Assembly (NCBI RefSeq): GCF_000429325.1
Contig: NZ_AUBQ01000020.1
Location: 1 to 39,030 of the forward strand
Length of the DNA stretch: 39,030 bases
Source: Fundidesulfovibrio putealis DSM 16056
Lineage (GTDB): Bacteria > Desulfobacterota > Desulfovibrionia > Desulfovibrionales > Desulfovibrionaceae
Reading direction: 5' to 3'
The notes beneath the pieces are model-generated. The model was not told the origin of the DNA, ran no database searches, and saw only the letters and a list, made by a program, of their open reading frames with translations. Each line of letters begins with the position of its first letter. Position 1 is the stretch's first letter. The position numbers and the translations under genes were made by a program. Shown here one piece after another: positions 24,282-33,354 of this stretch.

Positions 24282-25118
24282 ATGGACATGAGCCCTTTCG
24301 ATCACGCCTTCATGCGCCACGCCCTCCTGGCCGGGGTATTTGCCGGAATTTCCTGCGGGCTGGTGGGCGTGTTCGCCGTGCTCATGCGCCTCACGTTCAT
24401 CGGGGTCTGCCTGGCGCACGCAGCCTTTGCGGGTGGGCTGGCCGCGTTGCTCTTCGGGTTGGATCCCCTGCTGGGCGCGCTGGTCTTAAGCGTCGGGGCC
24501 GCAGCCGTGATCGGTCCGCTCGCCGACAAGGGGGAGGTCTCCCCGGACACCGCCGTTGGCGTCGTGTTCACCGCCATGCTTGGCGTAGCCATCCTGTGCC
24601 TGGGCATCATGCCGGGGCCGAAATCCGCAGGGCTGAATCTTTTGTGGGGCTCAATCCTTACCGCCAGCAAACGCGACGTCTGGCTTCTGGGCGGGGTGAG
24701 TTTCGTGGTGGTCGGCGGAATTATCCTCTTTTACAAGGAAATCCTGGCCGTGACCTGCCACAGACATGTGGCCGCCCTGGCCGGAATACCCGCGACTGCC
24801 ATCTTCTACGCGATCCTCTTCGCCACGGGGATGACTGTCACGGCCTGCTTGCCGAGCGTCGGTGGACTTTTGGTGTACAGCCTCATCATCAACCCCGCCG
24901 CCGCAGCCTACCAGCTCACCTACAGGCTTTCCTGGATGTTCGTGTTTGCGGCAGCGCTCGGAGCCGTCAGCTGCACCATGGGGCTCTTCCTGGCATGGTA
25001 TGCCGATGTGCCCGCCGGGGCGGCCATCGTGGTGTCTTCCAGTCTCATATTCCTTGTCTGTTCCTTCTTCTCGCCCAAGAACCGCTCTCAAAGCGGGAAG
25101 GCACATGCGCCCCGCTGA
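24282..25118 (+). CDS. ZnuB-like ABC transporter permease
   Basis: The 278-residue membrane protein has about eight hydrophobic segments and the ABC-3 family blocks CGLVGVFAVLMRLTFIG, CLAHAAFAGGL and VSPDTAVGVVFTAML, then PSVGGLLVYSLIINPAAAAY near the end. The ATG at 24282 lies 8 bp after the ATPase gene. The ribosome site is weak, so coupled translation is likely; ATG 24288 is an alternative. Its end overlaps the TonB gene by 14 bp. It completes the ZnuABC-like importer. Confidence 0.88.
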   Translation: MDMSPFDHAFMRHALLAGVFAGISCGLVGVFAVLMRLTFIGVCLAHAAFAGGLAALLFGLDPLLGALVLSVGAAAVIGPLADKGEVSPDTAVGVVFTAMLGVAILCLGIMPGPKSAGLNLLWGSILTASKRDVWLLGGVSFVVVGGIILFYKEILAVTCHRHVAALAGIPATAIFYAILFATGMTVTACLPSVGGLLVYSLIINPAAAAYQLTYRLSWMFVFAAALGAVSCTMGLFLAWYADVPAGAAIVVSSSLIFLVCSFFSPKNRSQSGKAHAPR

Positions 25119-26043
25119 TTTGCCGACGGTTTTCGGCGAAACAACCGAACGCCGGATTTCCTCCAGACCGCATCTGGGGTTCGCGTTGTCTGTCGCGTTG
25201 CACGGCGTCATCCTCCTGCTGGGACTGATCGTCTGGAACCTGCCGGGCAAGGAGGGCGGCCCAGCCGGAGGAGGCGGGTCGGGTGGAGCGGGTTGCGTGA
25301 TGGTCGATCTGGCCTGCCTGCCAGGGGGGGCATCGCACGGAACACCAGAGGCAACGGAACATCACGCTCATGATGACGAAGGAAACACTGCGTCCCAGAC
25401 TCCGCCGGAGGAAAGGGACGCTGTGCAGATAGTGGCTGACAAGGCTGCCGTGGTCCCCACTCGCAGACCATCGGAAACGGCAGAGCCTGACAAACGAGCT
25501 GGGAAACGCGCGTCCGCAGGTTCGCAAAAGGCGGAGGACATCAAGAAATCCCGCGAGACGGGAAGGGCTTCATCCCAATCTGGTGAAGGGGCGTCCTCTC
25601 AGACCGCCCAGGCACCAGGACCGTCAGGGGAGGAGGGACATCCCGGCCCACCCGGACCTGCGCCGGGAACAGGCACAGGCGGAGCGCAAGTTGCTTCCGG
25701 GACTGGCGGCCACGGCTCCCACGGTATTGGAACAGGCGGAGGAGGAATACTGAGCCTCGGGGAGGTGGACGCCAAGCCGAAGCTTATACGTCATGTTGAG
25801 CCGGATTATCCAGAATCGGCACGCAAGCGGGCGCTTTCGGGGAAAGTCATGGCCCGCTTCGTGGTGGATGAATCCGGGCTCGTGCACGAGCCCACGGTTT
25901 CTTCGTCGGACCCGCCGGGAGTCTTCGATGACAGCGTGATCGAAGCGGTCCGTCGCTGGAAATTCGAACCGGCCAGACACAAGGGGAAGGCGGTCAAGGT
26001 TGTGGTTACGGTGCCGGTCAAGTTTGACATCTCCAACAGATAA
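25105..26043 (+). CDS. tonB: Dedicated TonB energy-transducing protein
   Basis: The 312-residue protein has a membrane anchor near residues 24-43 with the SxxxH motif of TonB (SVALHGVILLLG). A long low-complexity periplasmic linker rich in Gly, Pro, Glu and Lys follows, and a C-terminal TonB domain from about 225 (DYPESARKRALSGKVMARF, EAVRRWKFEPARHKGKAV). It would transmit the proton-motive force from ExbB/ExbD, not encoded here, to the receptor at 19198. A short His segment (EHHAHDDEG) lies in the linker. The start ATG 25105 lies inside the permease gene; upstream in-frame codons belong to the shadow of that gene. Confidence 0.88.
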   Translation: MRPADLPTVFGETTERRISSRPHLGFALSVALHGVILLLGLIVWNLPGKEGGPAGGGGSGGAGCVMVDLACLPGGASHGTPEATEHHAHDDEGNTASQTPPEERDAVQIVADKAAVVPTRRPSETAEPDKRAGKRASAGSQKAEDIKKSRETGRASSQSGEGASSQTAQAPGPSGEEGHPGPPGPAPGTGTGGAQVASGTGGHGSHGIGTGGGGILSLGEVDAKPKLIRHVEPDYPESARKRALSGKVMARFVVDESGLVHEPTVSSSDPPGVFDDSVIEAVRRWKFEPARHKGKAVKVVVTVPVKFDISNR

Positions 26044-26105
26044 ACCTGTCCGCCTGGGCCAGTCTTTTTTCGCGCATGCTGGACGCGACCACCTCAATTG
26101 CCTAC

Positions 26106-26116
26106 TGTAAGTTACA
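26106..26116. promoter_or_regulatory. Perfect 11-bp palindrome before the radical SAM operon
   Basis: TGTAA-G-TTACA lies in the 174-bp gap between tonB and the radical SAM gene. It has the form of a small operator. A T-run (26065-26070) between tonB and this site could end the previous message, but no stable stem precedes it. Confidence 0.3.
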
Positions 26117-26217
26117 AGTGACAGCCCAGGTGACCCCGACAAGAGTATCAAGAACGGTACAACAGTCTATGGGCTGGCGCAGATGAAATCACCGAACTGA
26201 ATACCACCAGGGGAATA

Positions 26218-27147
26218 ATGCGTCATATCGGATTGTCATACGACGAAGTTGTCCATCTGCTCGCCCAGCCAGTGGATTCTGTGGAGACAATGAAGCTGCG
26301 CAAAGCGGCACATGATGCCGCACTGCACTGGACAGACGGTCGTGCGCAGGTTTGGTACGCCATAGGATTGGATTGCGCGCCATGCCCGAACAATTGCAGT
26401 TTCTGCTCCTTCGGCCATGCCTGGGGGATCGTGAAACAACCCTGGAGGCTTGAGGACGACCATGTCCTTGCACTCATCCATGCCAACGACATCCCAGGGG
26501 TGGGGTTCATCGCGCTACGGACGACAGACCAGTATCCGGTGGAGGACCTTCTGCGCATCGCCAGACGGGTCAGGCCTCTCAAGCATGCCAGGCTCGTGGC
26601 GAACATCGGGGACTTCTCCCCGGAGACCGCCCATGCCCTCCATGAGGCGGGCTTTAGCATGGCGTACCATGCTTTGCGTCTCAGGGAAGGGCAGGACACG
26701 TTGATAGACCCAGACACGAGATTGCGCACTATGCAGGTTGTACGGTCTTCTCACTTGGAGCTTGCCGCCCTCGTCGATCCGGTCGGAGCCGAACACTCTC
26801 CCGAAGAAATCGCCGATTCGCTCTTCCTGCACAAAAAGGCTGGCGCTTCTGTATCGGGAGCCATGGCCCGGGTCGGTGTTGAGGGAACTCCGAAATTCGC
26901 CCTTCCGACCATATCTCAAGAACGGTTGGCGCAGATCACGGCGGTTGCGCGGCTTGTGGCAGGGCCGGAGGCAACCTCCATATGCGCACACCCACCCGAC
27001 CCGGGTGTCGCGACATCAGGAGCAAACACCCTCGTGGTGGACAGCGGAGCCATTCCCAGGGACGCCGTGCAAAGCCGCGAAGAATGGCGGTCATTTACCG
27101 TACGTGATGCCTTGAACATCCTGGTTCAGGCTGGTTATCATGTGTGA
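26218..27147 (+). CDS. Radical SAM enzyme of the BioB/HydE-like class, substrate unknown
   Basis: The 309-residue protein has the radical SAM cluster motif in CAPCPNNCSFCSFGHAWG (CxxxCxxC) near residues 55-65. A compact barrel then follows (ARLVANIGDFSPETAHALHE, LRLREGQDTLIDPDTRLRTM, AALVDPVGAEHSPEEIADSL), most like the BioB/HydE branch. An additional Cys (CAPC) lies just before the motif. No SPASM or auxiliary cluster motif is seen; one more Cys occurs in SICAHPPD near the end. ATG 26218 follows AGGGGA. It heads a run with a NitT/TauT-type ABC transporter, 51 bp before the binding-protein gene. This suggests that it makes or modifies something related to the imported compound. It is not biotin synthase: the BioB partner motifs are absent. 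I do not assign a reaction. Confidence 0.8.
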   Translation: MRHIGLSYDEVVHLLAQPVDSVETMKLRKAAHDAALHWTDGRAQVWYAIGLDCAPCPNNCSFCSFGHAWGIVKQPWRLEDDHVLALIHANDIPGVGFIALRTTDQYPVEDLLRIARRVRPLKHARLVANIGDFSPETAHALHEAGFSMAYHALRLREGQDTLIDPDTRLRTMQVVRSSHLELAALVDPVGAEHSPEEIADSLFLHKKAGASVSGAMARVGVEGTPKFALPTISQERLAQITAVARLVAGPEATSICAHPPDPGVATSGANTLVVDSGAIPRDAVQSREEWRSFTVRDALNILVQAGYHV

Positions 27148-27198
27148 TTGTCCCTGGCTTCGGCCTGAACATGACTCCAAACATTGACGGAGAATCCG

Positions 27199-28147
27199 AT
27201 GAGACTCACAGCCATTCTGCTTTCGCTTCTTGTCGCGCTTGCACTTTCAGCCTCGCCCCCTGCGGCAGCCCAAGAGGCCCCGGCCAAGGTTGGCACCTGG
27301 AAGACCGCCCAGACCATTCAGCCCTTCCTCTACGAGCAGTATTCCCCAGGCTTCAGGGTGGATGTCCATCCGTTCACGAACCCTGGGGACCAGAAAGCGG
27401 CCCTCTTGGCGGGCAGTCTGGACATGACCGGAACGACCCTTGGCCCTGGCGATCCAGGCCGCGTCTCGCGGTGAACCCGTTGTCCTCGTGGCGGCGCTGT
27501 GCAACAAATGCTCGGCGCTTGTCGTCCGCAAGGGGTCAGGGCTGGCCTCTATCCAAGATCTCAAAGGCAGGCGCATAGGCTACGTTCCAGGAACCATGCA
27601 TGAAATTCTCCTGCGAGAGACCCTTGCCCGGGTAGGGTTGGACCCAGTCAAGGATGTGTCCTTGGTGCGTGTGGACTTCTTCGACATGGGCACAGCTCTC
27701 GCAAAGGGGGACATTGACGCTTTTCTCTCTGGAGAGCCGTTGCCAACTCAGGCCGTGTTGCAAGGCTATGGCGACATCCTCGCCTACCCCTATTTCGACG
27801 ATTCTGTCGGCCCTATCAATGCCGGAATGATCGTGCGCAGGGATACCATCGAAAAATCTCCTCAAAAGGTCGAACGCCTGGTCGCCGCCCATGTCAGGGC
27901 GACAAGAACGCTCCAGTCGGACAAGACAGTCTGGCTCTCCGAGGCGTCAAAGCGCTTCGGCGTGGACCTCGCCGTGCTGGAAGCGGCGTCGAAAAACATG
28001 GAACTGGCCTGGGATATGGACGATACGTTTGTCAGGCAGTTGGCGGCGCTTGGCTCCCGCATGAAGGCTCTGGGCATGATCGAGAGGGAACCCGACTACA
28101 ACGCCCTGGTGGACAGGAGATTCGTGTCGAAAATGGGCGGGGAATAG
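27199..28147 (+). pseudogene. NMT1/NitT-TauT-type periplasmic binding protein with one frameshift
   Basis: The ATG at 27199 (GGAG upstream) begins a signal peptide ending PAAAQEA, then VGTWKTAQTIQPFLYEQYSP and DMTGTT. An extra C in the CCC run at 27437-27439 shifts the frame to an early stop at 27474. The other frame continues the protein from LALAIQAASRGEPVVLVAAL to the end at 28147. Removing one C gives 315 residues, normal for this family. CNKCSALVVRKGSG, with a CxxC, lies where NMT1/THI5-like proteins have a cysteine-rich motif. The indel is in a homopolymer, so a sequencing error is a real possibility; with it, the importer would work. Ligand unknown. Confidence 0.85.
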
Positions 28148-28153
28148 GGTCTG

Positions 28154-28939
28154 GTGAGGATCACGCCATGCCAATGGGGCTCGGCCTTGGCCCTGCCCTT
28201 TGCAGCTCTTCTGGTCTGGTGGCTGGCCGCGAGGCTGGCTTTCCTGCCTGAATATGTCCTTCCGTCCCCTGCAAGCGTGCTGTCCGCACTTGGCGCGTAC
28301 GTCTTTGGTTCAAACAGCCAGAACGCATACGGCGGCAGGTTTCTTGGCGACTTCGTATCAAGCATGACTCGTATCGGTTGCGGGTTCTTCCTTGCCGTAC
28401 TTGCCGGACTTCCGCTTGGCCTTGCCTCTGGCAGGATTTCGGCCTTGCGATGGCTGCTCACCCTGCCTGTCGGCGGACTACGTGCCGTCCCCGGGATATG
28501 CTGGCTGCCACTGGCCCTTGTCTGGCTGGGCATCGGTTTCAAGACCACTGTTTTTCTGATAGCGATCGCCGCATTTTTTCCCATCTACCTGAATTCGGCA
28601 TCCGGCGCGTCTTCCGTGCCTGCCGTGCTGGTGCGGGCGGGGTCCATGCTTGGTCTGTCCCGAATCGCGGTATCCTTCAGAATCATCCTTCCAGCATCCA
28701 TGCCCCATATTCGGACAGGCCTGCGACTGGGCCTCGGCCTGAGCTTCGCCTACCTCGTCCTAGGAGAACTGACGGGGGTTCCCGACGGCATCGGGGCCAT
28801 GATCATGGATGCACGGCTTCTTGGCAGGGTCGATATGATCATGGCCGGGATCATCCTCATGGCCGTTCTCGGCTGGGTGGCGGATCGGCTTCTTGTCCTG
28901 ACCTTGCGCACGGCGTTCAAAAGCGCGAGACGGTCATGA
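28154..28939 (+). CDS. NitT/TauT-family ABC transporter permease
   Basis: The 261-residue protein has about six membrane segments and the binding-protein-dependent transport signature near GLSRIAVSFRIILPASMPHI, followed by GLRLGLGLSFAYLVLGEL. The GTG at 28154 lies 6 bp after the binding-protein gene and overlaps the ATPase gene by 4 bp at its end. It is part of the importer with its neighbours. Related transporters take up nitrate, taurine or pyrimidine precursors of thiamine; here the partner radical SAM gene sets it apart. Confidence 0.85.
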   Translation: MRITPCQWGSALALPFAALLVWWLAARLAFLPEYVLPSPASVLSALGAYVFGSNSQNAYGGRFLGDFVSSMTRIGCGFFLAVLAGLPLGLASGRISALRWLLTLPVGGLRAVPGICWLPLALVWLGIGFKTTVFLIAIAAFFPIYLNSASGASSVPAVLVRAGSMLGLSRIAVSFRIILPASMPHIRTGLRLGLGLSFAYLVLGELTGVPDGIGAMIMDARLLGRVDMIMAGIILMAVLGWVADRLLVLTLRTAFKSARRS

Positions 28940-29676
28940 CGCCCTATTTTCAGGCTGAGCATGTCGTTAAGACTTTTACTGTAAACGGGGATCGCCGTGT
29001 CATCTTGCACGACATCGGCCTGACTCTCCGGCAGGGAGAGGTGTTGGCGCTGCTCGGTTCAAGCGGGTGCGGCAAAAGCACTCTCCTGAACATCCTGGCT
29101 GGTTTTCTGGAGCCAGACTCGGGCAGGATTCTGCTGGAAGGGCACGCCTGCGGAGCGCCCGGCCCGGACAGGGCTGTGGTATTTCAAGAGGACGCGCTCT
29201 TTCCGTGGCTGACTGCGTCAGAGAACGTCACGCTTGGCCTGAAGGCCAAGGGCGTCTCCGCCTCGCGGGCGGGGGAGCAGGCTTTGGGGATGCTTGGACG
29301 CGTTGGGCTTGACGGATTTCATGACCATCTGCCGGGAGCATTGTCCGGCGGCATGCGCCAACGCGTGGCCCTGGCCCGTGTCCTGGCGCTTGAGCCAAAG
29401 GTGCTCCTCATGGACGAACCCTTCGTGGCGCTCGACGCGATCACCAGAGAACAGATGCAGGATTTGCTGGCAGAACTGCATAAGGCTTTGAACATGACCA
29501 TTCTTTTCGTCACCCACGACATAGCCGAAGCTGTCCGCCTGGCGGATACAATCATCGTCATGGGCAGGGAGGGGCAGGGCTTTCGGGCACGTTTCCAGGT
29601 GGACTCCCCCCGCAACATGCACGGCATGGCGTTCCTTGAACTGTCCGACATGATCAGATCCTCGCTGCGTGCCTGA
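28936..29676 (+). CDS. NitT/TauT-family ABC transporter ATPase
   Basis: The 246-residue cytoplasmic ATPase has Walker A GSSGCGKSTLL, Q-loop VVFQEDALFPWLT, signature LSGGMRQRVALARVLA, Walker B VLLMDEPFVALD and H-loop FVTHDIAEAVRLAD. The ATG overlaps the permease stop (ATGA at 28936). Its gene is the last of the radical SAM operon and converges on nikE with only 28 bp between, where no clear terminator hairpin is seen. Confidence 0.92.
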   Translation: MTPYFQAEHVVKTFTVNGDRRVILHDIGLTLRQGEVLALLGSSGCGKSTLLNILAGFLEPDSGRILLEGHACGAPGPDRAVVFQEDALFPWLTASENVTLGLKAKGVSASRAGEQALGMLGRVGLDGFHDHLPGALSGGMRQRVALARVLALEPKVLLMDEPFVALDAITREQMQDLLAELHKALNMTILFVTHDIAEAVRLADTIIVMGREGQGFRARFQVDSPRNMHGMAFLELSDMIRSSLRA

Positions 29677-29704
29677 ACGTGGTTCAAGGAGCGAGACAAC
29701 TGCT

Positions 29705-30658
29705 TCACATCCGGGCGTGGCAGGCGATACTCACGCCGTTACTCTCCACCAGCTCCGGTTTGATGCGGTGGCACACGCTGCACGTTTCGGGACAATGCGG
29801 GGCATAGGGGCACCCAGGCGCGGTCTGTGAAAGGGATTGAACGGGAACTGTCTCGGAATACCTCTTGCCGCCAAGGCGCATCCGGGAGGGGTCCGAGGCG
29901 ATCAGGCGGCGCGTATACGGATGCAGAGGTGCCTCCAGGACGCGATTGAGTTTTCCTGCCTCCACTATCCTGCCTTTGTAGAAAATGGCAGCCGTATCGG
30001 CGATCAGGCGCACGGTCGCGATGTCGTGAGATATGTAGACGAATGACGTCCCAAGGGATTGTTGGGTCTCCCGCATGAGGCACAGGATGTGCGCCTGGAC
30101 GGAGCGGTCCAGCGAGGCCAATGGTTCGTCGGCGACGACCAGCTTTGGCGAAAGGGACAAGGCCCGAATTATTCCGATTCGTTGGCGTTGGCCCCCGGAT
30201 ATCTCCGATGGCCGTCTGGAGAGAAGGTCACTGGATAACCCGGCTCGCCCGAGGAGTTTCTCCGCCTCATCGTCCATGCCGTCCGGCAGCAGGCGATGCA
30301 CCAACTGGGGTTCGAGAAGGAGTTGCCTGACGGTCAGGCGAGGGTTGAGGGAACCGTCGGCATCCTGGAAGATCATCTGCACGTCGCGCCGGAACGCTGC
30401 GTTATCCCCATTGAGAGAGGCAACATCGCGCCCCTCAAAGAGTATCCGCCCCTGGGTAGGATGGGTAAGCTTGGCAATCAGCCTGCCCAGCGTGCTTTTG
30501 CCCGACCCCGATTCACCCAGGATTGCCAGTGACTCTCCTTGTTCCAGCTTCAGATCGACACCTTCGACGGCAACAGTCTGATGCCTGCCAATGAGTCCGT
30601 TCTTGAAACGTTTGGTCACTCGCTCCAGTTGAAGCAAGAGAGGTGGCCTTGAAGTCAT
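29705..30658 (-). CDS. nikE: Nickel/oligopeptide-type ABC transporter ATPase (NikE/OppF-like)
   Basis: The 317-residue protein is the second ATPase of the Nik-type importer. Walker A GESGSGKSTLG, signature ISGGQRQRIGIIRAL, Walker B LVVADEPLASLD and H-loop YISHDIATVRLIAD are present. The C-terminal oligopeptide/dipeptide extension includes CPYAPHCPETCSVCH, a cysteine cluster that in this family can bind an iron-sulfur cluster. ATGA overlap with nikD shows coupling. Nickel specificity is inferred from nikR nearby; sequence alone would also allow a peptide or opine-type metal chelate. Confidence 0.85.
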   Translation of the reverse strand: MTSRPPLLLQLERVTKRFKNGLIGRHQTVAVEGVDLKLEQGESLAILGESGSGKSTLGRLIAKLTHPTQGRILFEGRDVASLNGDNAAFRRDVQMIFQDADGSLNPRLTVRQLLLEPQLVHRLLPDGMDDEAEKLLGRAGLSSDLLSRRPSEISGGQRQRIGIIRALSLSPKLVVADEPLASLDRSVQAHILCLMRETQQSLGTSFVYISHDIATVRLIADTAAIFYKGRIVEAGKLNRVLEAPLHPYTRRLIASDPSRMRLGGKRYSETVPVQSLSQTAPGCPYAPHCPETCSVCHRIKPELVESNGVSIACHARM

Positions 30659-31593
30659 GCCATGTGGCATCGGACGCTCTCCACAAGGGTCGGAGGTTCC
30701 CTGCCGCACTCCGGACGGGCATTTGCGCAGCGGGGGTGGAAGCGGCATCCCTCGGGAAAGCAGGTCATGTCCGGGGTGGTGCCGGGGATGGGGCGGGGCT
30801 GTTCGCCCGACAAGGCGCTCAGCAATGCCTGGGTGTAGGGATGGCGGGGAGCACGAAACACCTCTGTCGCTGCGCCCGTCTCGATGAGCTGCCCTGCGTA
30901 CATGACCGCCGCGTTGGAGCACAGCACCTTGGCCACGTCGCAGTCATGGGTGATGAGCAAAAGCGCCGCACCTGTCAGTTCGAGGGTCTCGTGAAGCAAC
31001 TCCAGAATCTGGGCTTGGACGGTGAGGTCCAGCGCGGTGGTGGGCTCGTCCGCAATGAGCACCTTGGGCTGGCGTGCCAGGGCGATTGCGATCATCACCC
31101 TCTGCTGCATGCCTCCTGAAAGCTCGTGCGGATACTGGCGCGCGCGTTTGGCTGGTTCCGGCACCCTGACCGCGTCGAGCAGTTCCACGGCCCGCCTGCG
31201 GGCCTGGGGCAAGCCCATGGCGCAATGGGCGGACGCCGCCTCGGCTATCTGGTCCCCCACCGTATAGGATGGATCCAGGTAGCTGGCGGGTTGCTCGAAC
31301 ACCATGGCCAGGTCGCCGCCCCGGACCTTCTCCATTTCCCGTTCGGGTATTGCCAGGAGGTCGCGCCCCTCCAAAAGTACCTGCCCTCTGATTCTCGCAC
31401 CGGACGGCAAAAGCCTCATGAGGCTCATGGCCACCACGGACTTTCCGCAGCCAGACTCCCCCAACAGGCACCACCGTTCACCTGAGCGGATAGCCAGGTT
31501 CAGTCCGTCAACGGCTCGGACAGTTCCCGTTCGTGTGGGAAAATGCACGCTCAAGGCGCATGCTTCCAGGACTGGCGCAATCACTTGAGCCAT
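30655..31593 (-). CDS. nikD: Nickel/oligopeptide-type ABC transporter ATPase (NikD/OppD-like)
   Basis: The 312-residue ATPase has Walker A GESGCGKSVVAMSLM, signature LSGGMQQRVMIAIAL, Walker B VLIADEPTTALD and H-loop LITHDCDVAKVL. The C-terminal part has the family cysteine cluster (TCFPEGCRFHPRC). Start ATG 31593 follows GGAGGAG closely and lies 13 bp inside nikC. It should pair with NikE under the NikB/NikC permeases. Confidence 0.86.
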   Translation of the reverse strand: MAQVIAPVLEACALSVHFPTRTGTVRAVDGLNLAIRSGERWCLLGESGCGKSVVAMSLMRLLPSGARIRGQVLLEGRDLLAIPEREMEKVRGGDLAMVFEQPASYLDPSYTVGDQIAEAASAHCAMGLPQARRRAVELLDAVRVPEPAKRARQYPHELSGGMQQRVMIAIALARQPKVLIADEPTTALDLTVQAQILELLHETLELTGAALLLITHDCDVAKVLCSNAAVMYAGQLIETGAATEVFRAPRHPYTQALLSALSGEQPRPIPGTTPDMTCFPEGCRFHPRCANARPECGREPPTLVESVRCHMA

Positions 31594-32426
31594 AGCTCCT
31601 CCCCCTCGGCTTTGTTCATGGCCGTGAGGTTCCTCAAGCCGTCACCGGCCAGAGTGAACGCCAGGGTGGCCAGGACGATGGCTCCTCCAGAGGCCAGGGC
31701 GATGTGCGGCGCGATGGTCAGCACGGGGAGTCCTTTCTGGAGCATAGCGCCCCACTCTGGTGTCGGCGGTGGGACGCCCAGGCCCAGCATGCCAAGCCCG
31801 GCGATGCTGACGATCTTCTGTCCCATGCCGATGGTGGCGATGGCCCCTACCGGTTCGGCCAGTCCTGGCAGATAGCAACGGCGCACCAGATACCAGCGGT
31901 TGGCTCCGAGCGCGCGGGTAGCTTCCACAAAGGTCCTGTGGCTTATGCCGAGCGCCGTATTGCGAACCACGCGCGCGTATTTGGGCCAGCCGGGAAGAAT
32001 CAGCGCGATGGCTATGCTGTTGATGCCCGGCCCCATGACTCCCACAAGAACCAGGACGAGCACCATGGACGGAAAGGAGAAGAAACAGTCCGTGACCCGC
32101 ATGAGCGGTCCATCCAGAGGCTTTGCCAGGACGGCCGCGAGGCCCACAACAAGCCCCAGACATACTGTCCCGACCGTCACCACGCACGCCAGACCCAGCG
32201 TCGGCCTGATGCCATATATGATCCGGCTGGCTACGCAACGGCCAAGGCTGTCGGTCCCCAATGGGAATTCAACGGAAGGGCCGCGCAACCGTTTCGCCAG
32301 GTATTGCTCCTCCGGTGCATGGGGAGCGATCCACGGAGCGAAAGTGCCAGCGGCCAGGAGCGCGACGAGCAGGAGGCACCCCGTGATGAATCCGGCCCTG
32401 CCCGGTTTCGTGCTCCGTTCAGGCAT
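31581..32426 (-). CDS. nikC: Nickel/oligopeptide-type ABC transporter permease (NikC/DppC-like)
   Basis: The 281-residue inner-membrane protein has the DppC N-terminus (APWIAPHAPEEQYLAKRLRG, FPLGTDSLGRCVASRIIYG) and about six membrane segments, with the transport signature near EATRALGANRWYLVRRCYLP. The start ATG 32426 overlaps nikB by 8 bp. It forms the channel with NikB. Confidence 0.87.
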   Translation of the reverse strand: MPERSTKPGRAGFITGCLLLVALLAAGTFAPWIAPHAPEEQYLAKRLRGPSVEFPLGTDSLGRCVASRIIYGIRPTLGLACVVTVGTVCLGLVVGLAAVLAKPLDGPLMRVTDCFFSFPSMVLVLVLVGVMGPGINSIAIALILPGWPKYARVVRNTALGISHRTFVEATRALGANRWYLVRRCYLPGLAEPVGAIATIGMGQKIVSIAGLGMLGLGVPPPTPEWGAMLQKGLPVLTIAPHIALASGGAIVLATLAFTLAGDGLRNLTAMNKAEGEELWLK

Positions 32427-33354
32427 TGCGGGTCCTGGGGTCCAGAATCCATTGCAGAATGTCCACCCCGAGGTTGATGAGCACGTATACGGCGGCAATG
32501 GCCAGGACGCAGCCCTGCACCACGGCCACGTCGCGCGCGTTGATGGAGTCTACCAGCAGCCGCCCAAGCCCCGGCCAAGCGAAGATAGTCTCCACCACCA
32601 CCGCGCCGCCGAAAAAATAGCCGAACTGGGCTCCGACGTAGCTGGTCATGGGCACGAGGGCCTGCTTGAGCGCATGCTTCCAGACGACTGCACGGCGCGA
32701 AAGGCCCCTGGCGCTGGCGGCGACGAGGTGCTTTTCTTCCAGGGCCTGCAACATGCCCGCCCGCATGAGCCTGGACGAAATGGCCGCATTGGTCAGGCCA
32801 AGCGTGAGCGCCGGGAGGATGAGCCCGCTCGCCTTTGAAAAACCCGCCACCGGTGTGAGGCCGAGGGTAATGGAGAAGAGCAGTATCAGGATGAGGCCCA
32901 GGAAAAAGTCCGGGATGCACCCGAACAGCAGGGAACCTCCCAGGGTCAGATGATCCACGGGATGCCCCCTTCTCATGGCGGAAGCCACGCCGACGGGAAC
33001 AGCCAGCAGCAGGCCGATGGCCAGCGCCGAGCAGGCCAGTGCGGCGGTAGGGGGGAAGACGCGCGCCAATTCCTGGATGACCGTGCGCCCTGTCTGGTAC
33101 GATCGGCCAAGGTCTCCAGAGAGAACCGTCCCCATCCAACGGGCGTACTGGAGCGCCAGAGGATCATTCAGGCGCATTTCGCGGCGCAGATCCTCAACCG
33201 CCTGTTCAGGAGGCACATCAATGCCGGTCCTGGAGGCCAGGCTGATGGACGCCACATCGCCAGGGGTCATGCCCATGGCTGCGAAAGCCAGAAGGCTGAT
33301 CCCGAAGAGCACGGGGACCATGGCCAGCAGCCTTCGCAACACGTATCCCGTCAT
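32419..33354 (-). CDS. nikB: Nickel/oligopeptide-type ABC transporter permease (NikB/DppB-like)
   Basis: The 311-residue protein starts MTGYVLRRLLAMVPVLFGIS, the normal DppB/NikB first membrane segment, and has GDLGRSYQTGRTVIQELARV, then MRAGMLQALEEKHLVAASARG with the transport signature, and about six membrane helices. The start ATG 33354 overlaps the stop of the methyltransferase gene by 4 bp, so an enzyme gene is inserted between binding protein and permease without breaking translation. Confidence 0.88.
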   Translation of the reverse strand: MTGYVLRRLLAMVPVLFGISLLAFAAMGMTPGDVASISLASRTGIDVPPEQAVEDLRREMRLNDPLALQYARWMGTVLSGDLGRSYQTGRTVIQELARVFPPTAALACSALAIGLLLAVPVGVASAMRRGHPVDHLTLGGSLLFGCIPDFFLGLILILLFSITLGLTPVAGFSKASGLILPALTLGLTNAAISSRLMRAGMLQALEEKHLVAASARGLSRRAVVWKHALKQALVPMTSYVGAQFGYFFGGAVVVETIFAWPGLGRLLVDSINARDVAVVQGCVLAIAAVYVLINLGVDILQWILDPRTRNA

